DNA of 64,000 nt from Sphingomonas sp. (GCA_017418975.1 JAFOMG010000030.1:1-64000), one strand, 5' to 3'. Positions 42,683 through 51,648 are shown, numbered from the stretch's first letter. Program-made: numbers and translations. The notes: generated from the sequence alone by a model not told the origin.

Positions 42683-43390
42683 ATGGACTATGCCGAGCTG
42701 CCCTTGCCGCCCGCGCTCGCCGGCCTCGTCGCCGCCGTGTGGACGCTCGCCGCCAGCCAGCCGGGCTGGGTGGAGCATGAAGCGACGCCCGATGGCTGTA
42801 TCGAGCTGATCCGCCGCCACGGCGGGCGCTCCGAATGGCGCCGCGCCCAGCCGGAATATTTCGCCACCGGCCTTTCCAATCATCCGATCCGCTTCGGGTT
42901 CAGCGGCGATGCGCGCTTCACCGCGATCAAGCTGTGGCCCTGGGCCTGGCACGCGCTGGGCGGCGCACCCTGCCCCGGCTTTGCCGACGACTGGATCGCG
43001 GTCGCGCCCGATTCGCCGCTGGCGGTGCTGCTGGAAGGCGATCCGGTCGCCAACCTCGTCCGCGCGCTGGCCGGCATCGCGCCGCCGCCGCTCGCCCAGG
43101 CGATCCTCGCGGCCGACAGCGTGGCCACGATCGCCGCGCGCACCGGCCTGCCGCACCGCCGCCTGCAACGCATCTTCGCCCGCGAGCTGGGGCTGGCGCC
43201 GCGCGCCTATCTGCGCCTGCTCCGCTTCCGCGGCGCGTTGCAGGACGTCCAGCAGGGCACCGACACGCTCGCCGGCACCGCCGCCGCGCGCGGCTATGCC
43301 GACCAGGCGCATATGGCCCGCGATTTCCGGGCCCTTGCCGGCATGCCGCCCAGCGATGCCCGCACCCGCGCGCACGGACCTTTCCTCTAG
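42683..43390 (+). CDS. AraC-family transcriptional regulator
   Basis: 235 residues. The C-terminal third is an AraC double HTH (DSVATIAARTGLPHRRLQRIFARELGLAPRAYLRLLRFRGAL, then GYADQAHMARDFRALAGMPPSDAR). The N-terminal 110 residues match the DUF6597-type ligand domain (VEHEATPDGCIELIRR, FTAIKLWPWAWHALGG). It is divergent from the DUF6265 gene, with 84 bases between starts, and may control it. The inducer is unknown. Confidence 0.9.
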   Translation: MDYAELPLPPALAGLVAAVWTLAASQPGWVEHEATPDGCIELIRRHGGRSEWRRAQPEYFATGLSNHPIRFGFSGDARFTAIKLWPWAWHALGGAPCPGFADDWIAVAPDSPLAVLLEGDPVANLVRALAGIAPPPLAQAILAADSVATIAARTGLPHRRLQRIFARELGLAPRAYLRLLRFRGALQDVQQGTDTLAGTAAARGYADQAHMARDFRALAGMPPSDARTRAHGPFL

Positions 43391-43459
43391 GCATGGCCGC
43401 TACCCGGCCTTAACCCCATGCGCCTATTCTCCGGCGAACGGGAAGGGGGATCCAGGACG

Positions 43460-44947
43460 ATGGCATTGGCGCGCTGGCAGGGCCTGGAACGCGCGCGCCC
43501 GGCGCTGTTCGCCCTGTTCCTGCTCGTCGCGCTGGCGGTGCGCTGGCCGGCCTATGGCGATTGGAACTATGCCGTGGACGACCAGTATTTCGCGCTGGTC
43601 GGTCGCCGCCTCCTCGCCGGCGACCGGCTTTACGTCGACATCTGGGACCGCAAGCCGCCGCTCCTCTATCTGACCTATGCCGCGATCGCCCGCATCCATG
43701 CTTCGGCCCTGGCCTATCAGCTCGTCGCCACGGCCTGCGCCGCGCTCGGCGCCTATGGCACGGCGCGGATCGCCCGGCTGATCGCGCCCTTTCCGGCGGC
43801 GCTGATGGCCGGCATCGCCTATTGCGTGCTGCTCACGCGCTTCGGCGGCGGCAATGGCGAGGCGGCGGTGTTCTACAACCCGCTGATCCTCGCCACTGCC
43901 TGGTCGATCGCTTCCAGCATCGGGCAGTTGCGGCGCGGCGTGCTGCCGCCCCCCGTGCTGCTCGGCATGTTCACCGCCGGCCTCGCCATCGGCTTCAAGC
44001 AGTCGGCGGCGTTCGAAGCGCTGTTCTTCGGCATTGCGACGCTCGCGATCCTGGCGCGCGGCGGCATGGGCTGGCGCGCGCTGGCGGTCCGCGCCGCCGC
44101 GATGGCCGCGATCGGCGCGCTGCCCCTCGCCACGATCGGCCTCGCTTATTGGTGGATGGGGCATTTCCCGCAGCTGTGGCAGGCGCTGGTGCTGTCGAAC
44201 TTCGCCCGCGCCTATGATGCCGGGCGGCTGGCCCGCGCGCTGGCGCTGGCCGGGCTGCTGTGCCTTCCGCTCCTGTTCGCCGTCCTGGGCTATCTGCGCG
44301 GCCGCGCCAGCCGGCCCGCCCCGCTCGATTTCCTCGCCTGCTGGGCGGTGGCGGCGATCCTGGCCGTCGCGATCTTCCCGGGCCTCTATCTCCACTATGC
44401 CCTGCCCCTGCTGGGCCCCCTGGCGGTGCTGAGCGCGCCCTTCTTCGCCCGGCCCGGCATCGGCGTGCTCGGCTTCGCCGCGCTGATCGTCCTCAACCTG
44501 GCAACGTCGGACATGTTCGACCTGCGCGCCCGCGCCCGCGCCCGGCCGGCCGCCGCGGCGCTGGTGGAGCAGGTGCGCCAGGTCACGCCGCATGGCCGGC
44601 TGCTCGTCTTCGGCATGCCGAGCTACCTCTATGCCGAGACCGGCAGCGCCCCGCCCAGCGTCCTGGCCTTTCCGGCCCATTTCTACGAAGGCGCGGAAGC
44701 GGGCGCGAGCGGCATCGACGAAGTGGCCGAGCTGCGCCGCGTTCTGCGCGCCGGGCCGGAGACCGTCGTCGTGCAGGAACCGCTTCCGGCCGCACCGCTG
44801 AACCAGGCGAACGTCGCCCAGCTCGCTCGCTATGTCCGCCACTGCGCGGCCGTCCGGCGCATGCCGCTCTACGATCACGAGGGGGAGAAGCTTATGGTGG
44901 TCCATAGCGGCTGCGCCCGCGCGGCCCCGGGGTCGGCAGCGGATTAG
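43460..44947 (+). CDS. Multi-pass membrane protein, PMT/ArnT-like glycosyltransferase
   Basis: 495 residues with about ten hydrophobic segments followed by a soluble tail of about 100 residues. The first periplasmic loop carries YAVDDQYFALVGRRLLAGDRLYVDIWDRKPPLLYL, with an acidic pair (DD) and the D-K-P-P-L segment found in GT39/GT83 lipid-linked glycosyltransferases. The ATG at 43460 has AGGAC near it and removes 14 residues of poor start context. The donor and acceptor are unknown. Confidence 0.82.
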   Translation: MALARWQGLERARPALFALFLLVALAVRWPAYGDWNYAVDDQYFALVGRRLLAGDRLYVDIWDRKPPLLYLTYAAIARIHASALAYQLVATACAALGAYGTARIARLIAPFPAALMAGIAYCVLLTRFGGGNGEAAVFYNPLILATAWSIASSIGQLRRGVLPPPVLLGMFTAGLAIGFKQSAAFEALFFGIATLAILARGGMGWRALAVRAAAMAAIGALPLATIGLAYWWMGHFPQLWQALVLSNFARAYDAGRLARALALAGLLCLPLLFAVLGYLRGRASRPAPLDFLACWAVAAILAVAIFPGLYLHYALPLLGPLAVLSAPFFARPGIGVLGFAALIVLNLATSDMFDLRARARARPAAAALVEQVRQVTPHGRLLVFGMPSYLYAETGSAPPSVLAFPAHFYEGAEAGASGIDEVAELRRVLRAGPETVVVQEPLPAAPLNQANVAQLARYVRHCAAVRRMPLYDHEGEKLMVVHSGCARAAPGSAAD

Positions 44948-45003
44948 GCAAATCTCAAGCCTTCGCGGTTAACGCTCGCCCATCGAGGGGACATTGGATT
45001 CTG

Positions 45004-46566
45004 ATGAGCGCTTTCGGACGACGCAGCGGATTGGGAGGTGGACCGGCGGGCCGGCCGGCATTCGGTGTCGCACGTCCGATGCAGGGTGGCGGCCCGCTGC
45101 CGCGCCCGGTGGATCCCGTGCCGCTCGGCGGCGAGCAGTTCCCGCCGATCAACTCGGTGCCGCTGCCGGGCCAGGGCGCCGGGCCCGACGGGTTCGAGCA
45201 GCGCGATCCGAGCGGCCCTAGCGTCGCCAGCGCGGAGGCGATGCAGCGCCTCGCCGACCGTCAGGCCGCGGCCGGGGAACAGGGCAATTCGCGCGTCGAG
45301 GGCTTCGAAGCCTCGATTCACCGCATCAAGGAGCAGGTGCTGCCGCGCCTGCTCGAACGCGTCGATCCCGAAGCGGCCGCCACGCTCAGCAAGGACGAGC
45401 TGGCCGAGGAATTCCGCCCGATCATCGGCGAAGTGCTCGCCGAGCTGAAGCTCACGCTCAACCGCCGCGAGCAGTTCGCGCTCGAGAAGGTGCTGGTCGA
45501 CGAGCTGCTCGGCCTCGGCCCGCTCGAGGAGCTGCTCGCCGACCCGGCCATCTCGGACATCATGGTCAACGGCCCCGAGCAGACCTTTGTCGAGCGCAAG
45601 GGCAAGCTCGAGCTCGCCAACATCCAGTTCCGCGACGAGGAGCATCTGTTCCAGATCGCGCAGCGCATCTGCAACTCGGTCGGCCGCCGCGTCGACCAGA
45701 CCACGCCGCTGGCCGACGCCCGCCTGAAGGACGGCAGCCGCGTCAACGTGATCGTGCCGCCGCTGAGCCTGCGCGGCACCGCCATCTCGATCCGTAAATT
45801 CTCGGCCAAGCCGATCACCCTCGACATGATGGCCCAGGGCGGATCGATGAGCCAGAAGATGGCGACCGCGCTCAAGATCGCCGGCGCCAGCCGCTTCAAC
45901 ATCGTCATCTCGGGCGGCACCGGCTCGGGCAAGACGACGATGCTCAACGCCCTGTCGAAGATGATCGACCCGGGCGAGCGCGTGCTGACGATCGAGGACG
46001 CGGCCGAACTCCGCCTGCAGCAGCCGCACTGGCTGCCGCTGGAAACCCGCCCGCCCAATCTGGAAGGCCAGGGCGAGGTGACCATCCGCGACCTCGTCAA
46101 GAACGCGCTGCGCATGCGCCCGGACCGGATCATCCTGGGCGAAATCCGCGGCAGCGAGTGTTTCGACATGCTCGCCGCCATGAACACCGGCCATGACGGC
46201 TCGATGTGCACGCTGCACTCCAACTCTCCGCGCGAAGCGCTCGCCCGTATGGAGAACATGGTGATGATGTCGGACATCAAGGTGCCCAAGGAAGCGATCA
46301 GCCGCCAGATCGCCGATTCGGTCGATCTGATCATCCAGGTGAAGCGCCTGCGCGACGGCAGCCGCCGCGTGACCAACGTCACCGAGGTGATCGGCATGGA
46401 AGGCCCGGTGATCGTCACCCAGGAACTGTTCAAGTTCGAGTATCTGGACGAGAGCGCCGACGGCAAGATCATCGGCGAATATCGCTCGATGGGCCTGCGC
46501 CCCTACACGCTCGACAAGGCCAAGCAATATGGCTTCGACCAGGCGCTGCTCGAGGCGTGCCTCTGA
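45004..46566 (+). CDS. cpaF: CpaF/TadA-type secretion ATPase
   Basis: 520 residues. It has the Walker A GGTGSGKTTML, Walker B RPDRIILGEIRG and Asp/His boxes of the type II/IV secretion ATPase family (TLHSNSPREALARMENMV). A Gly/Pro-rich N-terminal region of about 90 residues precedes the N1 domain. It is the assembly ATPase of Flp/Tad pili; the other pilus genes are not next to it here, where an aspartic-protease-like gene follows after 19 bases. Confidence 0.95.
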   Translation: MSAFGRRSGLGGGPAGRPAFGVARPMQGGGPLPRPVDPVPLGGEQFPPINSVPLPGQGAGPDGFEQRDPSGPSVASAEAMQRLADRQAAAGEQGNSRVEGFEASIHRIKEQVLPRLLERVDPEAAATLSKDELAEEFRPIIGEVLAELKLTLNRREQFALEKVLVDELLGLGPLEELLADPAISDIMVNGPEQTFVERKGKLELANIQFRDEEHLFQIAQRICNSVGRRVDQTTPLADARLKDGSRVNVIVPPLSLRGTAISIRKFSAKPITLDMMAQGGSMSQKMATALKIAGASRFNIVISGGTGSGKTTMLNALSKMIDPGERVLTIEDAAELRLQQPHWLPLETRPPNLEGQGEVTIRDLVKNALRMRPDRIILGEIRGSECFDMLAAMNTGHDGSMCTLHSNSPREALARMENMVMMSDIKVPKEAISRQIADSVDLIIQVKRLRDGSRRVTNVTEVIGMEGPVIVTQELFKFEYLDESADGKIIGEYRSMGLRPYTLDKAKQYGFDQALLEACL

Positions 46567-46585
46567 TCGCCTGACCGGCTAGGCT

Positions 46586-47746
46586 GTGCCGGTGCTTTCC
46601 CTTCTCCTGCCTCTCGCATTCGCTTCGGCTCCTCCCGTTTCCAGCGGCGAGGAAGCGAAGGACGGCATCACCCTCGCGTCCGACAGCGAGGCGCGCTGGA
46701 TCGCGTTCGACCTGACGCCCGGCAACCAGATCAGCTTCGAGGCGGTGCTGAACGGGCGCCCCGTCCGCGCCGTGCTCGACACCGGGCTCACCAACACCAT
46801 CGTTACCCGCGACTTCGCTGCCCGGGCGCGCCTTGCCACCGTCCGGCGCCAGAGCGCGCGTGCGATCGGCGGCGCCATCCAGATCGACTGGGCACCGGGC
46901 GGCACCCTGGTCGTCGGCGGGCTCACCCGGCGCGGCGGACGGATCGCCATTCCCGACGTCCCCAGCGAGGGCCGCTTCGGCGGCGACCTCGTCATCGGCA
47001 GCGATGTGCTGAGCTGCTGCGCGCTCGACATCGACTATCCCACGCGCCGCTTCCGCATCCTTGCGACGGGCCGGCTGCCCTTCACCGGGCAGACCGCGCC
47101 GCTCCGGGTAAGGCCCGGCAATAGCGTGCCGCTGAGCGAGATCCAGTTCGGAGGCGTCCGCCTGCGCCCGCTGCTCGTCGATACCGGCGACGGCGCCGCG
47201 ATCACCCTGAGCCACGCCGCCTGGGCATCGACCGGCTATCGCGGCACCCAGCTCAGCACCACGCTGGGCTGGGGGCTCGGCGGTCCCACGGTGACCGAAG
47301 TGGCAGTGCTGACCGGCTTCAGCCTGGCCGGCGTCGCCTTGCCGGAGACCGAGCTGCGGATCGAGGAGGAAGGCGCCTATTCCGTTGCGGAAGGCGTTGC
47401 CGGCCGGATCGGCACCGGGCTGCTGCTGCGCTACCGCGTGCTGCTCGATCCGCGCGCCGGGCGGATGGTGCTCCAGCCCGGAGCCATGGCCGCCGCGCCG
47501 GTGCTCCGCTCGACCAGCGGCCTGCTGCTCGGCGCCGAGGGCACGCATCTGCGCGTGCTCCACGTCATGCGCGGTTCGCCCGCCGCCGAGACGGGCTGGC
47601 GCGACGGCGAGACGATCTGCGCCGCCGACGGCGTGGCCGTTGCCGGGCGTCCGGTCGAATGGAGCGCGGGCGCGCCCGGGCGCACCGTGGCGCTCACCCT
47701 GTGCGACGGCAGCGAGCGCCGCCTGACATTGCGCAAATTCTACTAG
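46586..47746 (+). CDS. Retropepsin-like aspartic protease with C-terminal PDZ domain
   Basis: 386 residues. A signal peptide (MPVLSLLLPLAFASAPP) is followed by two retropepsin-like halves, each with a D-T-G: VLDTGLTNTIV and LLVDTGDGAAIT. This suggests an internally duplicated single-chain aspartic protease. The C-terminal 100 residues resemble a PDZ domain (GLLLGAEGTHLRVLHVMRGSPAAETGWRDGETICAADG). The start is GTG at 46586; a second GTG follows at 46592. It is 19 bases after cpaF and may be co-transcribed. Confidence 0.87.
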   Translation: MPVLSLLLPLAFASAPPVSSGEEAKDGITLASDSEARWIAFDLTPGNQISFEAVLNGRPVRAVLDTGLTNTIVTRDFAARARLATVRRQSARAIGGAIQIDWAPGGTLVVGGLTRRGGRIAIPDVPSEGRFGGDLVIGSDVLSCCALDIDYPTRRFRILATGRLPFTGQTAPLRVRPGNSVPLSEIQFGGVRLRPLLVDTGDGAAITLSHAAWASTGYRGTQLSTTLGWGLGGPTVTEVAVLTGFSLAGVALPETELRIEEEGAYSVAEGVAGRIGTGLLLRYRVLLDPRAGRMVLQPGAMAAAPVLRSTSGLLLGAEGTHLRVLHVMRGSPAAETGWRDGETICAADGVAVAGRPVEWSAGAPGRTVALTLCDGSERRLTLRKFY

Positions 47747-47759
47747 CTCTGGTACTCAG

Positions 47760-47774
47760 TATACGAATCGTATA
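47760..47774. promoter_or_regulatory. Palindromic operator candidate of the ParD-like gene
   Basis: TATACGAATCGTATA is a perfect 7-1-7 palindrome 35 bases before the ParD-like ATG at 47810. A related half-site (TTCGTATATTCGAA) follows at about 47778-47791. It is a local AT-rich island in GC-rich DNA, as expected for an antitoxin autoregulatory site. Confidence 0.6.
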
Positions 47775-47809
47775 TGTTTCGTATATTCGAAATCGCACCA
47801 GGGACCCCG

Positions 47810-48016
47810 ATGGGCATTGTGAAGATAGACGACGCGCTGCACGAGGAGGTCCGCCGGGCCAGCACAGTCATGTGCCGCTCGATTAACGCGCAGGCCGAGT
47901 TCTGGATGAAGATCGGCATGCTCGCCGAGGCGAATCCCGGACTGCGCTTCACCGAGATCGTGCGGATGCAGCTCGAGGCCGTGCCGCCCGCCCTGCCGGA
48001 CGTAGCGGTCGCCTGA
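47810..48016 (+). CDS. ParD-like antitoxin family protein
   Basis: 68 residues. MGIVKIDDALHEEVRRASTVMCRSINAQAEFWMKIGMLAEANPGLRFTEIVR fits the ParD-like family, whose ribbon-helix-helix N-terminus binds DNA. The ATG at 47810 (GGGACCCCG upstream) is preferred to the earlier ATG at 47774, which lies inside the palindrome. No ParE or other toxin follows; instead methionine aminopeptidase starts one base after the stop. Confidence 0.85.
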   Translation: MGIVKIDDALHEEVRRASTVMCRSINAQAEFWMKIGMLAEANPGLRFTEIVRMQLEAVPPALPDVAVA

Positions 48017-48017
48017 C

Positions 48018-48797
48018 ATGGTCAAGACGCCCGATGAGCTGGCGCTGATGCGGATATCCGGCCGGCTGCTCGCTTCCGTCTTCGAGATGCTGGACGGCCA
48101 GGACCTGGCCGGCATGTCGACGATGCAGGTCAACGACCTGGTCGAGCGGTTCATCACCATGGACCTGGCCGCGCGCCCGGCGAGCAAGGGGCAATATGGC
48201 TTCCGCTATGTCCTCAACTGCTCGATCAACCATGTCGTGTGCCACGGCGTGCCCGATCCGGAGGCGATCATCCGGGGCGGCGATATCATCAACCTCGACA
48301 TCACGCTGGAGAAGAACGGCTTCATCGCGGATTCGAGCAAGACCTATCTGGTCGGCGACGTCGCGCCCGCGGCGCGCCGGCTGGTGCGGGTGGCGCAGGA
48401 AGCGATGTGGCAGGGGATCCGGCAGGTGCGCCCCGGCGCCCATCTGGGCGATATCGGCTTCGCGATCGAGCGCCACGCCAAGCGGCACGGCTATACGGTG
48501 GTGCGCGAATATTGCGGGCACGGGATCGGGCGCGAAATGCACGAGGATCCGCAAGTGCTCAATTTCGGCCGGCCCGGCACCGGGACGAAGCTGCGCGAGG
48601 GCATGGTGTTCACCGTCGAGCCGATGGTGAACCAGGGCAGCCGCATGGTCGCGACCGAGCCGGACGGCTGGACGGTGGTCACCAGGGACCGCAAGCTCTC
48701 CGCGCAGTTCGAACATACCGTCGCGGTCACCGCGCGCGGCTTCGAGGTGCTGACCCTGCGCGGCGACGAGGCCCGATCGGGCCTCAGCGCAAGTTGA
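48018..48797 (+). CDS. map: Type I methionine aminopeptidase
   Basis: 259 residues. It removes the initiator Met from nascent proteins. All five metal ligands are present: D94, D105, H168, E201 and E232, with the substrate His76 (HVVCHGVP); each is shifted by exactly 3 from E. coli MAP. The segment between D94 and D105 (ITLEKNGFIADSSKTY) is less usual than in housekeeping enzymes, so it may be a second MAP. The ATG starts one base after the stop of the ParD-like gene, so they are almost certainly co-expressed. Confidence 0.95.
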   Translation: MVKTPDELALMRISGRLLASVFEMLDGQDLAGMSTMQVNDLVERFITMDLAARPASKGQYGFRYVLNCSINHVVCHGVPDPEAIIRGGDIINLDITLEKNGFIADSSKTYLVGDVAPAARRLVRVAQEAMWQGIRQVRPGAHLGDIGFAIERHAKRHGYTVVREYCGHGIGREMHEDPQVLNFGRPGTGTKLREGMVFTVEPMVNQGSRMVATEPDGWTVVTRDRKLSAQFEHTVAVTARGFEVLTLRGDEARSGLSAS

Positions 48798-48972
48798 GCG
48801 CCACGCTGGCCAGGATCACCGCGCCCAGCATCGCCATAACCTGGAGGAACTGCCAGGGCACATAGCCGACATCGTCGATCCGCCTGCGCCGCCGCCGTCG
48901 ATGCTCGCCCAGGGCGCTGACCACCGCAATCGCCGCCGCGCCCGCCGCACCGAACCATAATTGTTGTTGCAT
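48784..48972 (-). CDS. Small two-helix membrane protein
   Basis: 62 residues: a hydrophobic segment (about 6-20), an Arg block (RRRRRRR at about 25-31) and a second hydrophobic segment (about 44-58). The ATG at 48970-48972 lies in a weak context and the 3' end overlaps map by 14 bases on the opposite strand. The pattern is of a real small inner-membrane protein, but I cannot name a family. Confidence 0.55.
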   Translation of the reverse strand: MQQQLWFGAAGAAAIAVVSALGEHRRRRRRRIDDVGYVPWQFLQVMAMLGAVILASVALNLR

Positions 48973-49023
48973 CGAACCGAAGAACCCCCAAATGCGCGGA
49001 CGACATCTAGGGAGGGAATTCGC

Positions 49024-49845
49024 GTGCGCCAGACCCTGACCGTTCTTGCGGTACTCACTACTGCCGTCGCCGTGGCCAGCGTCGCCACCGGAGCCCCGCG
49101 CACCCAGCGCTCGGCCATCGCCGAAGCGGTCGCCTCGCCCAGCCGCACGCCGGCCAATGTCGCGCGCGATCCCTATCGCCATCCGGTCGACACGCTCAAC
49201 TTCTTCGGCGTGAAGCCGGGCAATACCGTGGTCGAGATCTGGCCCGGCGGCGGCTGGTATACCGAGATCCTCGCGCCGCTCACCCGCGCCAAGGGGCAAT
49301 ATTACGCCGCGGTCGGCCCCGACTTCCCGAATGGCGGCAAGGCAGTCGAGGCGCTGAAAGCCAAGGATCCGGCGCTCTACGGCCATGCCAGGCTCGTCGC
49401 CTTCCCGGCCGAGGCCGGCCAGCCCAAGGTGGCCGACGGCACCGCCGACATCGTCCTCACCTTCCGCAACGTCCATAACTGGCGGATGGGCTACAAGCGC
49501 GGCGACCAGGACTATGCGCCCGAGGCTTTCAAGCAGATGTTCGCGATGCTCAAGAAGGGCGGCACGCTCGGTATCGAGGATCACCGCCTGCCCGAGGGGG
49601 CGAGCGACGAGCGCGAGAAGACCAGCGGCTATATCAAGGTCTCGACCGTCCGCCGCCTGGCCGAGCAGGCCGGCTTCGTCTTCGTCGCCGCGTCGGAGGT
49701 CAACGCCAATCCGCGCGACACCGCCGACTGGCCCAAGGGCGTATGGACGCTGCCGCCCACCTATACGCTCAAGGATGTCGACCGCGCGAAGTACGCCGCG
49801 ATCGGCGAGAGCGACCGGATGACGCTAAAGTTCAGGAAACCCTGA
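49024..49845 (+). CDS. Secreted class I SAM methyltransferase-like protein
   Basis: 273 residues from a GTG with GGAGGGAATTCGC in front. A signal peptide (VLAVLTTAVAVASVATGAP) is followed by a Rossmann-like methyltransferase core with motif I VVEIWPGGGWYTEILAP and a later DIVLTFRNVHNWR, GGTLGIEDHRLP. This is the predicted-methyltransferase group with export signals (COG4798-like). Why a SAM-dependent fold would sit outside the cytosol is unclear. Confidence 0.85.
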   Translation: MRQTLTVLAVLTTAVAVASVATGAPRTQRSAIAEAVASPSRTPANVARDPYRHPVDTLNFFGVKPGNTVVEIWPGGGWYTEILAPLTRAKGQYYAAVGPDFPNGGKAVEALKAKDPALYGHARLVAFPAEAGQPKVADGTADIVLTFRNVHNWRMGYKRGDQDYAPEAFKQMFAMLKKGGTLGIEDHRLPEGASDEREKTSGYIKVSTVRRLAEQAGFVFVAASEVNANPRDTADWPKGVWTLPPTYTLKDVDRAKYAAIGESDRMTLKFRKP

Positions 49846-49894
49846 TTTTTTCGTGCTAAACGGGGCATTAACCGTCTCGTCTTATCACTGACAT

Positions 49895-50950
49895 GTGCCA
49901 CGCCGAATTCGAACCCTTCTGTCAGTCCTCCGCGAGGAAGTAGACAGCTATGCCGCGACCAGCGAGGAAATCGCCGCGCGTACCAACCTGCTCGCGCTGA
50001 ACGCGGCGATCGAAGCCGCGCGCTCGGGCGAGGCCGGGCGCGGCTTCTCGGTGGTGGCGCAGGAAGTGAAGGCGCTGGCGCAGCAGGCGCGCGGCGCCTC
50101 GATCGAGTTCCGCTCCGAAGTGCGCGAGCGCCTGGCCATGGGCGCGGGCATCGCCGACGAGATGGTGAGCGAGATCGAGGGCACTCGCCTGGTCGAGCTC
50201 GCCCAGGCGCTGATCCAGAATGTTTCCCGCCACCTCTATGGCCGCAGCATCGATCTGCGCGTGATGGCGTCCGATGCCGAAGTGATCGCCGCGCTCGAGG
50301 ATCCGAGCCCCGAGACGATCGCCGCGGCGGACGCCAGGCTGGCGCTGCTCACCGGGATTTCGCCCTATTATGTCAACGCCTTCCTCGCCAATGACGCGGG
50401 CAAGGTGATCGCCGCATCCGATCCGCATGCGCGCGTGCGCGGCGTCGACCTGTCGAGCGCGCCGCAATATCTGAACGCGATCCGCAGCCACCGGCGCGAC
50501 GAATGGTTCACCGACGAAGTGTGGCTCAACCCCTATTCGGACCATCGCGCGGTGCTCGTCTTCGTCACCGGCGTGCGTCCGCGCGGCCGCGACGGAAGGC
50601 CGCTCGGCGCCTTTTACCTCGAGTTCGACTGGGAGGGACACATCCCCGCGATCATCTCCGACCGGTCGCTATTCGGCGAGCGCGACTGGGGGCGGACCAG
50701 CATCTCGATCGTCGACCAGCAGGACCGGATCGTCGCCACGTCCGCCGGCAAGCGGCATGGCGAGCATGTCGCGCTGCCGCCCAATGCAGTGCGCGGCGCG
50801 GAAGTGCGCGGCGACAACACGATCGCCTTCGCCAGCGCCACCGATTATCACGGCTTTGGCGGGCTCGGCCTGCGCTGCGTCATCGAGCAGAAAATGCCCA
50901 CGCTGGAGGAAATCCGCGCGGCGCTGGGCGGGCTGCGGGGGCGTTCATAG
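49895..50950 (+). CDS. Chemoreceptor-like protein with signalling hairpin before a Cache-like domain
   Basis: 351 residues from a GTG. The N-terminal 65 residues are the highly conserved MCP hairpin tip (EEIAARTNLLALNAAIEAARSGEAGRGFSVVAQEVKALAQQ). A helical linker leads to a C-terminal sensor of about 200 residues resembling a Cache domain (GISPYYVNAFLANDAGKVIAASDPHARVRGVDLSSAPQYL, FYLEFDWEGHIP). No membrane segment is visible, so it is cytosolic, and the usual order (sensor, HAMP, hairpin) is reversed. The descending arm of the hairpin is present; the ascending arm upstream is only about 20 residues, so a 5' loss is possible. Confidence 0.82.
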   Translation: MPRRIRTLLSVLREEVDSYAATSEEIAARTNLLALNAAIEAARSGEAGRGFSVVAQEVKALAQQARGASIEFRSEVRERLAMGAGIADEMVSEIEGTRLVELAQALIQNVSRHLYGRSIDLRVMASDAEVIAALEDPSPETIAAADARLALLTGISPYYVNAFLANDAGKVIAASDPHARVRGVDLSSAPQYLNAIRSHRRDEWFTDEVWLNPYSDHRAVLVFVTGVRPRGRDGRPLGAFYLEFDWEGHIPAIISDRSLFGERDWGRTSISIVDQQDRIVATSAGKRHGEHVALPPNAVRGAEVRGDNTIAFASATDYHGFGGLGLRCVIEQKMPTLEEIRAALGGLRGRS

Positions 50951-51078
50951 TCAAACCGTAACCCCGCGCAAGCAGGGGGCGAGCCCCTGCCTTGTCCAGC
51001 TATCGCTACAGGCCCGATGAGCGCCCGGTCAGGCGTGCCCCGCACGCCTGAGAGCCGCCTTGCGGCGGCCCTTCCCGG

Positions 51079-51648
51079 TCACTTCCCCAGCTTCTCGATC
51101 TTGTCCTGCAGCCGGGCGAGCTCCGCCTTGAGCGCCGCGACATCGTCGCCTTCCGCGGCCGGGGCCGGCGGCGTGCTCGGCGCCGCGCCCGCAGCGGGGC
51201 CCTGGCCCGGCTTGAACGCCTGGGTCGCCGCCTCGAAGATCTCCATGTTGCGCTTGGCCATTTCGGCAAAGGGCGAATTGGCGAAGGCGCCTTCCACCGC
51301 CGACTTGAACTGCTGCTGGTTGCGGCGGAAGCTCTCCATCGAAGCCTCCAGATAGCCGGGCACCATCGCCTGCATCGAATCGCCGTACAGCGCGATCAGC
51401 TGGCGCAGGAAGTTGACCGGCAGCATCGTCTGCCCGCGCTGCTCCTCTTCCATGATGATCTGGGTGAGGACATTATGGGTGATGTCCTCCTCGGTCTTGG
51501 CATCGACCACCTTGAAGTCGCGCCCCTCGCGCGTCATCGCGGCCAGATGGTCCAGCGTGATGTAGGACGAGGTTTCGGTGTTGTAGAGTCGCCGGTTCGC
51601 GTACTTCTTGATGATGACCGGACCGGTGCCAGCAGCGCTCTTCTTCAT
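51079..51648 (-). CDS. phaR: PHA synthesis repressor PhaR
   Basis: 189 residues. PhaR binds polyhydroxyalkanoate granules and represses phasin and its own gene. The N-terminal DNA-binding part (VIIKKYANRRLYNTETSSYITLDHLAAMTREGRDFKVVDAKTEEDIT) is typical, then a helical granule-binding part and an Ala/Pro linker with a short C-terminal coiled coil. It is transcribed divergently from the phaC-like gene, with 13 bases between start codons. Confidence 0.95.
   Translation of the reverse strand: MKKSAAGTGPVIIKKYANRRLYNTETSSYITLDHLAAMTREGRDFKVVDAKTEEDITHNVLTQIIMEEEQRGQTMLPVNFLRQLIALYGDSMQAMVPGYLEASMESFRRNQQQFKSAVEGAFANSPFAEMAKRNMEIFEAATQAFKPGQGPAAGAAPSTPPAPAAEGDDVAALKAELARLQDKIEKLGK

Noticed and set aside
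47774..48016. Toxin-antitoxin pair with ParE
   Set aside because: Looked for a ParE/RelE-like gene on both strands near the ParD-like gene and found only map and a small membrane protein.
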